Source: Halobacterium sp. CBA1126 (GTDB lineage: Archaea; Halobacteriota; Halobacteria; Halobacteriales; Halobacteriaceae). Taken from it: a DNA stretch of 64,000 nt. The stretch covers positions 1 to 64,000 of the forward strand of contig NZ_WPCF01000002.1 of NCBI RefSeq assembly GCF_009741975.1. Reading direction: 5' to 3'. Position 1 is the first letter of the stretch; each line of letters opens with the position of its first letter. Position numbers and translations under genes: made by a program. Shown one piece after another: positions 7,954 through 16,920 of this stretch. The notes beneath the pieces were generated by a model, which was given only the letters and a program-made list of their open reading frames with translations, was not told the origin of the DNA and did not search any database.

Positions 7954-9132
7954 ATGTCCAGAACGGTCTTCCCGAGTAGCGAGTACGACAGACGAATTGA
8001 ACGGACGAAAGCGCGGATGGCCGAGGAAGGCCTTGACGCACTGTTCGTGAGCGACCCCGCGAACATGAACTACCTCACGGGCTACGACGGCTGGTCGTTC
8101 TACGTCCACCAGGGGCTCGTCGTCCTCCCGGACCGCGACGAGCCAGTGTGGGTCGGGCGGAGCATGGACGCGAACGGGGCGCGAGCGACGACGCGGCTCG
8201 ACGAAGACAGCCTCCGGCCGTACAGCGACGACTACGTCCAGTCACCGCACGACCTCCACCCGATGGACGCCGTCGCCGACGTGCTGGAGGAGTTCGGCGT
8301 CGACGACGGCCGCATCGGGCTCGAAATGGACGCCTACTACTTCACCGCGAAGTCCTACACGCGCCTCCAGTCGAACCTCCCCGAGGCGACGTTCGAGGAC
8401 CACACGCTCCTCGTGAACTGGATCCGCATCAAGAAGACCGATGCGGAACTCGAGTACATGCGCGAGGCCGCCCGCATCTCCGAGAACGCGATGCAGGCCG
8501 GGCTGGACGCCGTCGAGGAAGGCGTCCCCGAGTACGAGGCCGCCGAGGCCATCTACTCGGCGCTCATCGACGGGACGGAGGAGTTCGGCGGCGACTACCC
8601 GTCGATCGTCCCGCTGCTGCCGTCCGGCGACCACACCGGCACCCCACACCTCACCTGGAGCGACCGCACGTTCGAAGACGGCGACCCCGTCCTCATCGAG
8701 CTCGCCGGCTGCCGCCACCGCTACCACTCCCCGCTCGCCCGGACGACGTACGTCGGCGACCCGCCCGAGGAAATCCAGGAGACCGCCGACATCGTCGTCG
8801 AGGGGATGGAGGCCGCACTCGACATCGCCGAACCCGGCGTCACCTGCGAAGCCGTCGAGCAGGCCTGGCGGGAGACCATCGCCCAGTACGGCGTCGAGAA
8901 GAAAGACCGAATCGGCTACTCCATGGGGCTCGGCTACCCCCCGGACTGGGGCGAGCACACTGCGAGCCTGCGGCCGGGCGACGAGACGGTCCTCGAGGAG
9001 AACATGACCTTCCACACCATCCCCGGCCTCTGGTTCGACGACTTCGGCGTCGAACTCAGCGAGACCTTCGTCGTCACGTCGAACGGAGCCGAACCGCTCG
9101 CCGACTTCCCGCGGAAACTGTTCACCAGCTAA
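7954..9132 (+). CDS. doeA: M24-family hydrolase of the creatinase/ectoine hydrolase type
   Basis: The product has 392 residues, matching ectoine hydrolase DoeA/EutD (about 400). It has a creatinase N-domain (about 10-160) and a pita-bread catalytic domain (about 165-385). The aspartates that hold metal in aminopeptidase P and prolidase are absent: the usual D-I-G is IELAG (248-252) and the usual S-D-x-T-R is SPLAR (259-263). This is what metal-independent creatinase and DoeA show. PHLTW carries His232, in the place of the creatinase catalytic histidine. The segment [20 protein letters not shown] (321-340) followed by [12 protein letters not shown] is the pattern I know from ectoine hydrolases. 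Its stop overlaps the start of gdhA (TAATG). Creatinase-like activity on another cyclic or guanidino compound is the main alternative. Confidence 0.75.
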   Translation: MSRTVFPSSEYDRRIERTKARMAEEGLDALFVSDPANMNYLTGYDGWSFYVHQGLVVLPDRDEPVWVGRSMDANGARATTRLDEDSLRPYSDDYVQSPHDLHPMDAVADVLEEFGVDDGRIGLEMDAYYFTAKSYTRLQSNLPEATFEDHTLLVNWIRIKKTDAELEYMREAARISENAMQAGLDAVEEGVPEYEAAEAIYSALIDGTEEFGGDYPSIVPLLPSGDHTGTPHLTWSDRTFEDGDPVLIELAGCRHRYHSPLARTTYVGDPPEEIQETADIVVEGMEAALDIAEPGVTCEAVEQAWRETIAQYGVEKKDRIGYSMGLGYPPDWGEHTASLRPGDETVLEENMTFHTIPGLWFDDFGVELSETFVVTSNGAEPLADFPRKLFTS

Positions 9133-10439
9133 TGACTGCATCAGACCCGACCGGAACGACGACCGACGACACGACCACCGTCGAGGACGACGCCTCGGCC
9201 GAGACGGCCGTGGCGACCGCCCGCCGGCAACTCGAACGCGCCGCCGCCCACGTCGACGTCGACCGCGGCGTCGTCGAACGGCTGAAACACCCGACGAAAC
9301 TCCAGCAGGTGTCGGTCCCGCTCCGCCGCGACGACGGGACCCTCGAAGTGTTCACCGGCTACCGCGCCCAACACGACGACGTCCGCGGCCCGTACAAGGG
9401 CGGCATCCGCTACCACCCCGAAGTCAACGCCGAGGAGTGCATCGGGCTCTCGATGTGGATGACGTGGAAGTGCGCCGTGATGGACCTGCCGTTCGGCGGC
9501 GGGAAAGGCGGCATCGCCGTCGACCCGAAGACCCTCTCCGAGGAGGAGACCGAGCGCCTCACGCGGCGCTTCGCCGAAGAGCTCCGCGACGTCGTCGGTC
9601 CGAAAAGCGACGTCCCCGCACCGGACATGGGGACCGGCCCACAGGAGATGGCGTGGTTCATGGACGCCTACTCGATGCAGCAGGGGGAAACGACGCCGGG
9701 CGTCGTCACCGGCAAACCCACGATTATCGGCGGTTCCTACGGCCGCGAAGGCGCCCCCGGTCGAAGCGTCGCCATCGTCACCCGCGAGGCGGTCGACTAC
9801 TACGACTGGGACATCGACGACGTGACAATCGCCATCCAGGGCTTCGGGAGCGTCGGCGCGAACGCCGGCCGGCTCCTCGACAACTGGGGCGCGAACGTCG
9901 TCGCGGTGTCCGACGTCGACGGCGCCATCTACGACCCGACCGGCCTCGACACCGAGAACGTGGAAGGCCACGACGAGCGCCCGGGGATGGTCTCGAGTTA
10001 CGACGCCCCGTCCTCGATGAGTAACGCGGAACTGCTCGAACTCGACGTGGACGTCCTGATTCCGTCGGCCGTCGGGAACGTCCTGACGGCGGACAACGTC
10101 GACGACGTCCGGGCGGACATGGTCGTCGAGGGCGCCAACGGGCCGACGTCGTCCGCGGCCGACGCCGTCTTCGAGGAGCGCGGCGTGCCCGTGATTCCCG
10201 ACATCCTCGCGAACGCCGGCGGCGTGACAGTGAGCTACTTCGAGTGGCTCCAGGACATCAACCGCCGGCAGTGGTCCCTCGAGCGCGTCCACGACGAACT
10301 CGAGGACGAGATGCTCAAGGCGTGGAATTCGGTCCGCGCGGAGTACGAGGACACGGAGATGACGTGGCGGGACGCGGCCATCGCGGTCGCGCTCTCGCGC
10401 ATCGGCGACGCGAAGGAGACGCGGGGCCTCTGGCCCTAA
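9132..10439 (+). CDS. gdhA: Glutamate dehydrogenase
   Basis: The product has 435 residues and catalyses reversible oxidative deamination of glutamate to 2-oxoglutarate. It has the substrate-binding KGGIRYHP (89-96), [20 protein letters not shown] (109-128) with Lys113 and the catalytic-site Lys125, [14 protein letters not shown], and the Rossmann motif [10 protein letters not shown]. The ATG shares one base with the stop of the upstream M24 gene, so it is translationally coupled. In this setting it would regenerate 2-oxoglutarate for the aminotransferases and release ammonium from the catabolised amino groups. Haloarchaea carry several paralogues, so this copy may be specialised for the cluster. 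Confidence 0.93.
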   Translation: MTASDPTGTTTDDTTTVEDDASAETAVATARRQLERAAAHVDVDRGVVERLKHPTKLQQVSVPLRRDDGTLEVFTGYRAQHDDVRGPYKGGIRYHPEVNAEECIGLSMWMTWKCAVMDLPFGGGKGGIAVDPKTLSEEETERLTRRFAEELRDVVGPKSDVPAPDMGTGPQEMAWFMDAYSMQQGETTPGVVTGKPTIIGGSYGREGAPGRSVAIVTREAVDYYDWDIDDVTIAIQGFGSVGANAGRLLDNWGANVVAVSDVDGAIYDPTGLDTENVEGHDERPGMVSSYDAPSSMSNAELLELDVDVLIPSAVGNVLTADNVDDVRADMVVEGANGPTSSAADAVFEERGVPVIPDILANAGGVTVSYFEWLQDINRRQWSLERVHDELEDEMLKAWNSVRAEYEDTEMTWRDAAIAVALSRIGDAKETRGLWP

Positions 10440-10460
10440 CGGTCGCTACGCGGAATCGAG

Positions 10461-10465
10461 TTTTT
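10461..10465 (+). terminator. T-run terminator after gdhA
   Basis: A TTTTT run 22 bases after the gdhA stop fits the T-rich termination signals of archaea. The next gene is on the opposite strand. Confidence 0.4.
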
Positions 10466-10514
10466 CGAGCGAAATACAGCGACAGAGAACCGCTGACTAC
10501 GGCGTGTTCGTCGA

Positions 10515-11483
10515 CTAGCGGTCGGGCGCCAGAACCTGGTTCTCGAGGGTCGTTCCTTCGTCGAGGCGGCCGAGGTTCTCGGCGACGATGTCAGCGAGGC
10601 GGTCCCAGTGCTTCGGCGTGTGGCCGCCCGTGTGTGGGGTGATGAGGCAGTTCTCGAGGTCCCAGAGCGGGTGGTCTGCGGGGAGCGGTTCCGGGTCGGT
10701 GACGTCGAGGGCGGCGCCCCGGATCTTGTTCGACCGGAGCGCGGCGACGAGCGCGTCGGTGTCGACGATGCCGCCGCGGGCGGTATTGACGACGACCGCG
10801 TCCGTCGGTAGCGTCGCGAACTCCTCGGCGCCGACGAGCCCACGGGTGAGGTCGTTCAGCGGGCACGCGAGGACGACGTAGTCGCTGCGCGAGAACGCGT
10901 CGTGGATCGCGTCCGCCTCGAAGCCCAGCACTTCGTCGGTCGGGCCGCCCTTCGACGGCGTGTACCGGATTCCGATGGTGTCGACTTCGAACCCGTCGAG
11001 CCGCTGGACGAGCGCCTGGCCGATCGACCCGAGGCCGACGACGGTGACCGTGCTGTCGGTGAACTCCCCGGACTGGAAGTGCCGCCACTCCGAGCGCTGC
11101 TTCCGCCGCCAGCCCTCGTGCAGCTGCCGGGCGAAGACGAGCATGTTGCCGAGCGCCTGTTCGGCGATCCCGGGCGCGTGAATCCCGCCGGCGTTCGTGA
11201 CGGCGACGCCGTGTTCGGCGAGCGCGTCCATCGGCACGTGGTCGGTGCCGGCGAACGTGCACGCGAACAGTTCGAGGCGGTCCGCCCGCTCGAGCAGCTC
11301 TTCCTCGAGGGTGATTCCGGTGACGACGCGCGCCTCGGGGACGAGGTCGCGCTCCTGCTTCGGGGTTCGGGCGAGCGTGACCGTTCGGTCGGGGAGTCGC
11401 TCGCGGAGCGCGTCGGCGTACGATTCCATCGAGAGTCCTTCTGTCCCCTCGCGGAGGACGACGACGTCTGGTTGGTCTGTCAT
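10515..11483 (-). CDS. D-2-hydroxyacid dehydrogenase
   Basis: The product has 322 residues and is an NAD(P)-dependent D-isomer-specific 2-hydroxyacid dehydrogenase. It has the nucleotide-binding motif VVGLGSIGQALV, the catalytic arginine region NTARGGIVD, the glutamate in DVTDPEPLPADHPLWD, and the histidine in ITPHTGGHTPKHW. Length and motifs fit the enzyme group studied in Haloferax mediterranei, which reduces 2-oxo acids. A small oxo-acid product of the neighbouring dehydratase or aminotransferases is a plausible substrate. The start at 11483 (MTDQPDV) is preferred over an in-frame one at 11510 because it gives the family-like N-terminus. Confidence 0.88.
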   Translation of the reverse strand: MTDQPDVVVLREGTEGLSMESYADALRERLPDRTVTLARTPKQERDLVPEARVVTGITLEEELLERADRLELFACTFAGTDHVPMDALAEHGVAVTNAGGIHAPGIAEQALGNMLVFARQLHEGWRRKQRSEWRHFQSGEFTDSTVTVVGLGSIGQALVQRLDGFEVDTIGIRYTPSKGGPTDEVLGFEADAIHDAFSRSDYVVLACPLNDLTRGLVGAEEFATLPTDAVVVNTARGGIVDTDALVAALRSNKIRGAALDVTDPEPLPADHPLWDLENCLITPHTGGHTPKHWDRLADIVAENLGRLDEGTTLENQVLAPDR

Positions 11484-11594
11484 GAGTAGGTGGGCGTCGA
11501 GTCGAGACACTGCCGTTCGGGCGAGTCGGACGATGCGACCGCGTCGTGATCGGCGGCGAGTGCCATCGTTGGGTGTACTGTCATGTTGGGTGGT

Positions 11595-12947
11595 TCATGC
11601 GACTGCGTCCGTTGTGACGGCGTCCATCGCGTCACAGAACAGCTCGGTCCCGAGTTCGATCTCGCGGCGCGTGCTGTCGAGCGGCGGGAGCAGGCGAATC
11701 GTCTTCTTGCCGCAGCCGAGGGTGAGCAGGCCGCGGTCGAGCGCCGCTTCGACGACGGCGTCGCGGCGGTCGCCGGTGTCGAACTCGACGGCGAGCATCA
11801 GTCCCTCGCCGCGCACGTCGACGACGTGGTCGGGCGCTCCGTCGCGGAGAATCTCCTGCGCCTGCCGGCCGCGTTCGGTGGCGTTGTCGAGTAAGTCGTG
11901 TTCCTCGATGGCCTCGAGGGTGAACGCCCCCTGCATGGACGCGAGGAGGTCGCCGCCGCCGAACGTCGATCCGAGTCGGTTCTTCTCGGCGGGGAAGATG
12001 TCCGAGCGGGAGATCGTCGCGCCGACGCGGAGGCCCTTCGCGGAGGCGATGACGTCCGGTTCGATGGGGTAGTGGTCGGCGGCCCACATCTCCCCGGTCC
12101 GTCCGACGCCGGACTGGATTTCGTCCACGACTAGGGGGATGTCGTAGGTGTCACAGACGTCGTCAACCTCGGCGAGGAACTCCTCGTTGGGGAACCGGTA
12201 GCCGCCGACGCCCTGGACCGGTTCGAGGACGAGGAACCCGACTTCGTCGGGGTTGATGTGCCCGCCTTCGGGGGAGAGGGTGTTGCGGAGCCGGGAGCTG
12301 TCGCCGACGAAGAACCCGCACTCACAGGCGGCGGCGCTCTCGCAGTCACAGAACGGAATCGTCTGCACGCCGCCGATTTCGGGGTAGTGGCGGGTGTAGA
12401 CCTCCTTGGACTTGGTGAGCGAGAGTGTGCCGACGGTCCGCCCGTGGAAACTGTTCTCGAAGGCGTACGCGTACTTCGCGGGGGGTTTGTGGTCGTGGCA
12501 GATCTTCATCGCGTTCTCAATCGCCTCGGCCCCGGAGTTCGAGAGGAAGACGGTGTCCATCCCGTAGTGGCTGGAGGCGTCGACGAGCCGGTCCATCAGG
12601 TGACTCGAGCCCGGGAACTCCGCCGTCTCGGGGTCGGGTCCGGCGCCGAAGTACATGTCCTGTCCAGCGATTTTCATCGGCTCGACGAGGTCGAACTCGC
12701 GGAGTTTCGAGAGGACCTTCTCGTTGTTGTAGCCGAGCGGCGCCGCACCGATGTGGCACGTGAAGTCGAGGAGGACGTTGCCGTCGACGTCGGTCACGAA
12801 CGGGCCGTCCGCCTCGGCGGTGACGTCCCAGACGAACTCGTGAGAGTACTCGCTTGGCGCCGCGTTCTCGGAGTGGAAGTCGATCCACCGTTCGGCGTTC
12901 GGCCCGGGAAACGCTGCCGTCTCGGGCTCCGCGGTATCCCTATCCAT
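11595..12947 (-). CDS. Second class III aminotransferase
   Basis: The product has 450 residues and is PLP-dependent, with SNSGAEAIENAMK (136-148), ENSFHGRT (164-171), the aspartate in LVVDEIQSG and the Schiff-base lysine in ASAKGL (Lys304). An insertion with four cysteines (CDCESAAACEC, 200-210) is unusual and could bind metal or form a loop. It resembles archaeal 4-aminobutyrate-type aminotransferases and is clearly distinct from the enzyme at 3552-4925. A leaderless start at 12947 fits the T-rich, TTTTAATG-type box about 25 bases upstream on its own strand. The substrate is unknown; GABA, ornithine or a second step on diaminobutyrate are candidates. Confidence 0.85.
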   Translation of the reverse strand: MDRDTAEPETAAFPGPNAERWIDFHSENAAPSEYSHEFVWDVTAEADGPFVTDVDGNVLLDFTCHIGAAPLGYNNEKVLSKLREFDLVEPMKIAGQDMYFGAGPDPETAEFPGSSHLMDRLVDASSHYGMDTVFLSNSGAEAIENAMKICHDHKPPAKYAYAFENSFHGRTVGTLSLTKSKEVYTRHYPEIGGVQTIPFCDCESAAACECGFFVGDSSRLRNTLSPEGGHINPDEVGFLVLEPVQGVGGYRFPNEEFLAEVDDVCDTYDIPLVVDEIQSGVGRTGEMWAADHYPIEPDVIASAKGLRVGATISRSDIFPAEKNRLGSTFGGGDLLASMQGAFTLEAIEEHDLLDNATERGRQAQEILRDGAPDHVVDVRGEGLMLAVEFDTGDRRDAVVEAALDRGLLTLGCGKKTIRLLPPLDSTRREIELGTELFCDAMDAVTTDAVA

Positions 12948-13046
12948 ACACAACAATCGTTGATACCATACATTAAAACTTGTTATATTCTGGGTTCCGG
13001 ACGGCGGTTGCAAATAAGAACGGCGTGACCGAGCGCCGAGGCGCGG

Positions 13047-14678
13047 TCAGTCGTCGTCCGTAGCGGCCGCGCCCTCAGTCGCTTCGCTCTCACTGGTACT
13101 GGGCCGCCCGATCAGCGTCGTCTCCTCCTGGAGGAGGACGGGCCCGTGCTCGTCTTGGAACGTCCGTATCAGCCCGATCACCGCCACCACACAGACGATT
13201 GCGAACGGCGCACCCGTGATGATCGCCGCCGACTGGAGCGCACGGACGCCACCCACGACCATCAGGATGGACGCGACGACGCCCTGCAGCACCGCCCAGA
13301 ACACGCGGCTCACCGCAGACGGCTCCTCCTTCCCGCCGGTCGTCATCATCGACACCGCCAGCGTCGAGGAGTCCGCGGACGTGACGAAGAACGTCGTCAC
13401 GAGCGCGAGGAACCCGAACAACAGCACCGGCCCGAGGATCGGGAGGTTCCCGAAGAGGACGTACCCGGACACCGCCTCGCCGTACTCCGAGACCGGGCCG
13501 AGGATGTTCGCCGCGCCCGAGAACTGCATCAGGACCCCGGCACCGCCGACGATGATGAACCACGGAATCGTCGCCATCGCGGTCGCACCGATGCCGGCGA
13601 ACGCGACCTCGCGCACGCTACGCCCGCGGGAGATGCGGGCGATGAACAGGCCGGCGAACGGCGACCACGCGAGCGGCCACAGCCAGTAGAACACCGTCCA
13701 GCTGTTCACCCACTTGCTCGTGCTGTCCGTGGCCACCTGCGTGAACAGGCTCATCTCGACGAAGTTCCCGGCGAACCCGCCGACGGCCTGCGTCCCCAGC
13801 TCGAGAATCCGGAACGTCGGCCCGAGGACGAGCGTGGAGACCATCAGGACCGAGAACAGCACCATGTTGAAATTCGAGAGACGGCGGATACCACGGTCGA
13901 CGCCCAGCACCAGCGAGACCGTGAAGATGACCACCATCCCCGTAATGACGAGGACGGTTCCGATGTCGCCGAGCTGGATCCCCCACTGGAAGTCCAGCCC
14001 CGTGATGAACTGCTGGCCGATGAACCCCAGCGACGTGGCGACGCCGCCGAGCGTGGCGAACACCGCCAGGATGTCGACGATCTGGCCGAGTGGCCCGTCG
14101 ACGTTGTCGGCGCCGACAATCGGCGTCAGGACCGCGGAGACGCGGAGCGGAGCGTCGTAGTTGTAGACGAAGTACCCGATTGCGAGCCCCATCACGGTGA
14201 AACACGCCCACTGCGTGAGCCCCCAGTGGAAGATCGCGTACTGCACCGCGACCGGCATCGCGCCGGCGGTCTGGGCTTGCACGCCGTCAGCGATGGGTGG
14301 CACCGTGGAGTAGTGGAACAGCGCCTCGGCGGGTCCCCAGAAGACGATGCCCGCCGCGAGCCCGGCGGAGTACATCATCGCGAAGTACGAGAGGAAGCTG
14401 TACTCCGGTTCCTCGTCGCCGAGTCGCAGGCGTCCCCACGGCCCGAAGATGACGAACAGGAGGAACAGCACGAACGCGAACATGGCGATGAGGAAGAACC
14501 AGTTGAACTGGGCGAGAATCCACTGCCGCACGGCGAGGACCACGTCGTACGCGGCGTCCGGGCGGAGACTGAACGCGCCGACGAACACCAGGGTGAGCGC
14601 GGCGCCGAACGCGAAGATCGTGGGTTCGATCTCGTCAAGGAACTCCGCCCACGCCCCGTCAGCAGAGCTCACAGTCAC
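13047..14678 (-). CDS. BCCT-family compatible-solute transporter
   Basis: The product has 543 residues with about 12 hydrophobic membrane spans, the usual BCCT size. It carries the family signature around FYWLWPLAWSPFAGLFIARI (a tryptophan-rich helix) and MMYSAGLAAGIVFWGPAEAL, and an acidic Glu/Asp-rich tail. BCCT carriers take up betaine, choline, carnitine or ectoine with sodium or protons. A GTG start at 14678 follows a GGGGTGAG purine-rich stretch. Placed between the catabolic enzymes and the IclR regulator, it is the likely importer of the cluster's substrate. The substrate cannot be read from sequence. Confidence 0.9.
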   Translation of the reverse strand: MTVSSADGAWAEFLDEIEPTIFAFGAALTLVFVGAFSLRPDAAYDVVLAVRQWILAQFNWFFLIAMFAFVLFLLFVIFGPWGRLRLGDEEPEYSFLSYFAMMYSAGLAAGIVFWGPAEALFHYSTVPPIADGVQAQTAGAMPVAVQYAIFHWGLTQWACFTVMGLAIGYFVYNYDAPLRVSAVLTPIVGADNVDGPLGQIVDILAVFATLGGVATSLGFIGQQFITGLDFQWGIQLGDIGTVLVITGMVVIFTVSLVLGVDRGIRRLSNFNMVLFSVLMVSTLVLGPTFRILELGTQAVGGFAGNFVEMSLFTQVATDSTSKWVNSWTVFYWLWPLAWSPFAGLFIARISRGRSVREVAFAGIGATAMATIPWFIIVGGAGVLMQFSGAANILGPVSEYGEAVSGYVLFGNLPILGPVLLFGFLALVTTFFVTSADSSTLAVSMMTTGGKEEPSAVSRVFWAVLQGVVASILMVVGGVRALQSAAIITGAPFAIVCVVAVIGLIRTFQDEHGPVLLQEETTLIGRPSTSESEATEGAAATDDD

Positions 14679-14887
14679 TCACCCCATTAGCTGTCCTCAG
14701 TTGTTGCCTCCCGGTGGCCGCGCCGACGCGGGGAGCGGTCTGTAACCGGTGTTCGTGTCGACTGTCGTGGCGAGCACCGTCGCGGTGTGGTCTTGCGGAG
14801 TACATGTGGTTTCTACCGAGGTTGTGTTCGTGCTACTCGGTGCCAACTGTCGTGATACGCTGTGGCACCCAGTCATACCCTTTGGAT

Positions 14888-14908
14888 TAATGTATATAGT
14901 ATTAACGG
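14888..14908. promoter_or_regulatory. Operator-like motif between transporter and regulator
   Basis: TAATGTATATAGTATTAACG matches the start of the 6191-6207 site (TAATGTATACAATAT). A second half-site, CTGTGTACAG, is at 14912-14921. It is in the 277-base region upstream of the BCCT gene and just downstream of the IclR gene, both of which are transcribed leftwards. Confidence 0.45.
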
Positions 14909-14955
14909 TGACTGTGTACAGCTCGTCGGTGACTGGGGTCGCCGACGCGGACCGG

Positions 14956-15762
14956 CTACGAATCCGCCGAGCCGTCCGTCTCCGACTGCGACGTCTGGTA
15001 GGACTCCAACATCTGCTCCTCGAACTTGTCGACGGCGCGTTCGAGAATCTCCACCTGCGTCGCCTTGGTATCCTCGTCGACGTAGTACTCCGGCCCGCTC
15101 AGGTTCAGCGAGCCGTAGACGCCACCCCGTGGTGACTTCACCGGCATCCCGACCGCCCAGAACCCTTCGACTGCTTCCCCGCAGTTCTCTGCGTACCCCC
15201 GCTCACGGACCTGCTCTAACTCCGCGAAGAACTCCTCCTCGGTCGTAATCGACTCGTCAGTCGCCTTGGGGAGGCCCCACCGGTCGAGAATCTCGCGGAT
15301 TCGGCTCTCCGGGTACTCCGCGACGATCGCCTTCCCGGACGCGGTGGTATGCACGTGGAACGGACTCCCGTCGATGAGGAACCGCGGCGTGTTCGCGAAC
15401 TCGAGGTTCCCGTACAGCGAGATGACGCGACCGTGCTCCTCGACTGCGAAGTCCGCCTCCATCGTCGTCTCGTCGGCGAGCCACGCGACGATCTCGTTCG
15501 CGGTCTGGTAGTACTCTTTGCGGGTTCGCACGTAGTCCCCGAGATGGCAGAACTTCGCGCCGAGTTGGTACTGATTGGCGTCACTGACCACGTACCCGTA
15601 CTCGGCGAGCGTGTTGAGGTGGCTGTGGACGGTGCTCTTCGCGAGGTCGGTCGCCTCCGCGAGCTCGGTGAGACCAGCCCCCTCCTTCTCGAGGAGGGTG
15701 TCGATCAGTTGGAGTGATATCGCGGTCGTCTGCAACACCCCGGACGTTTCGTGGTTGGTCAT
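14956..15762 (-). CDS. IclR-family transcriptional regulator
   Basis: The product has 268 residues. It has an N-terminal winged helix (about 10-70, including LAEATDLAKSTVHSHLNTLAEYG) and a C-terminal effector domain (about 80-250, with TTASGKAIVAEYP and ENCGEAVEGFWAVGMPV). IclR proteins bind a small ligand and act on nearby operators as repressor or activator. It is upstream of the BCCT gene in the same direction and is the only transcription factor in the catabolic cluster, so it is the leading candidate to bind the shared TGTATACA-type motif. That link is inferred. Confidence 0.9.
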   Translation of the reverse strand: MTNHETSGVLQTTAISLQLIDTLLEKEGAGLTELAEATDLAKSTVHSHLNTLAEYGYVVSDANQYQLGAKFCHLGDYVRTRKEYYQTANEIVAWLADETTMEADFAVEEHGRVISLYGNLEFANTPRFLIDGSPFHVHTTASGKAIVAEYPESRIREILDRWGLPKATDESITTEEEFFAELEQVRERGYAENCGEAVEGFWAVGMPVKSPRGGVYGSLNLSGPEYYVDEDTKATQVEILERAVDKFEEQMLESYQTSQSETDGSADS

Positions 15763-16920
15763 ACCCCCTCTTTCGCGCCGGACGGTAAAGAAGTACGCTC
15801 CTGTCGGGAGTGCCGGTTAGGACCGTCCGAGACGCGTACCGTGGTTGCTTCAACGGAGTACAGCTCGTGACAGAGCACTGCATGGTATCCTTTCTCTATC
15901 GTGAACGTTTATAATGGATTCCAGACTGAATCACGCACCCGCATATAAACTAACAGCCGATATCACCTCGAATATCCCGTCCCGCTCCCGATTCCGCTCA
16001 CACCCACAGCAACATTACAATAAATGAGTTCGGCTCTCCGGAACCATTCGACGAACGCGGAACTACTAACGGGCTGGAATAGGGCGCTAACGCACGGTTA
16101 GCGAAGACCGCGACCACGGAATTCCCCTCAAAGGAACCTTCAAGTACTCCACCGTGGCCCTCGAAGACCGATCGTGGAGTGGTCGAGTTGTGGACGACTG
16201 ACCAGCACCGGCAGGGAATTACAGACATAGTAGTGTAATACCAGCGCGGTTCAGCGATTCCAACAGAAGGTGCGGCTGTTTGCGGTGAATCGAGCGACAA
16301 CAGTTGACCTCGTTTTGAAGCCCCGAACCCAATCTAAGCTCCACAACTACCAATACCGAATACAGTATATATTTTTTATAATCTCACGTCAGCCGCTGCC
16401 AGCTGGTCGCTCGCAACCGAGTCTGGAAAGTGAATCTACAGCGCTCTGACGGTGGCAACCCAGACGGCGCCCCAACCAGCAAACAACACTCTGGCTCTAC
16501 AACGAGCCATCCATCTGGGTCAAACCTACCAATTCTCAGTCTATACCTCAAATATGTCCGGATTTGTAGAGTCACTACGCCCGATTATCCGACTATCTAC
16601 GGTATAGTTCGTCAGAACAATATCGCCGCCGGCGGCGTTCTTCGACGGTCCTGTACTGTGGTAGGAGATGTTCTCTCGGGCGCGATCTCGTCGACGAGCA
16701 CCAATTACCGGGTAATCAGACCAGCACCGAAAATATATTTTTAGTAGGAAAATACTAGATAAACCAGATTCCGTATATTTCTTCTCTGCGGAACGAGACT
16801 CCAGACGTTCACCGCTACCCGGACCTCGCTCGTCGGCCCCTCGAGTGGCTGGAACTGGAATCCAGATTTCCGTTGTCGGCGTCTGCAACCCGCACAACGT
16901 AGGGCGACAAACCGGACGGG
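15763..16920. other. Gene-free A+T-richer stretch (1.16 kb)
   Basis: No frame here looks like a haloarchaeal protein; the open frames are short and lack the acidic bias. The stretch holds a 7-base-pair hairpin, CGCTAAC/GTTAGCG (16085-16103), one copy of the ATTACA-N10-TGTAAT palindrome (16218-16239), GAATACAGTATATATT near 16359, and A+T-rich runs near 16365-16380 and 16730-16780. It may be decayed DNA or a regulatory or RNA-coding stretch. Confidence 0.5.
16218..16239. repeat. ATTACA-N10-TGTAAT palindrome, copy 1
   Basis: Arms ATTACA (16218-16223) and TGTAAT (16234-16239) are exact inverted repeats 10 bases apart. Read on the minus strand the site is nearly identical to copy 2 at 35836 (ATTACACTACTA start and TGTAATTCC end). 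Confidence 0.55.

Noticed and set aside
8148-9131. Long upstream extension of glutamate dehydrogenase.
   Set aside because: It is an out-of-frame reading of the M24 gene; the ATG at 9132 gives the normal N-terminus.
16085-16103. The CGCTAAC/GTTAGCG hairpin as a terminator or attachment site.
   Set aside because: It is not adjacent to a gene end, has no T-run and no second copy was found in the window.
15998-16744. Short frames in the 15.8-16.9 kb gap.
   Set aside because: No acidic bias, no motif, no plausible promoter spacing; composition is like non-coding DNA.
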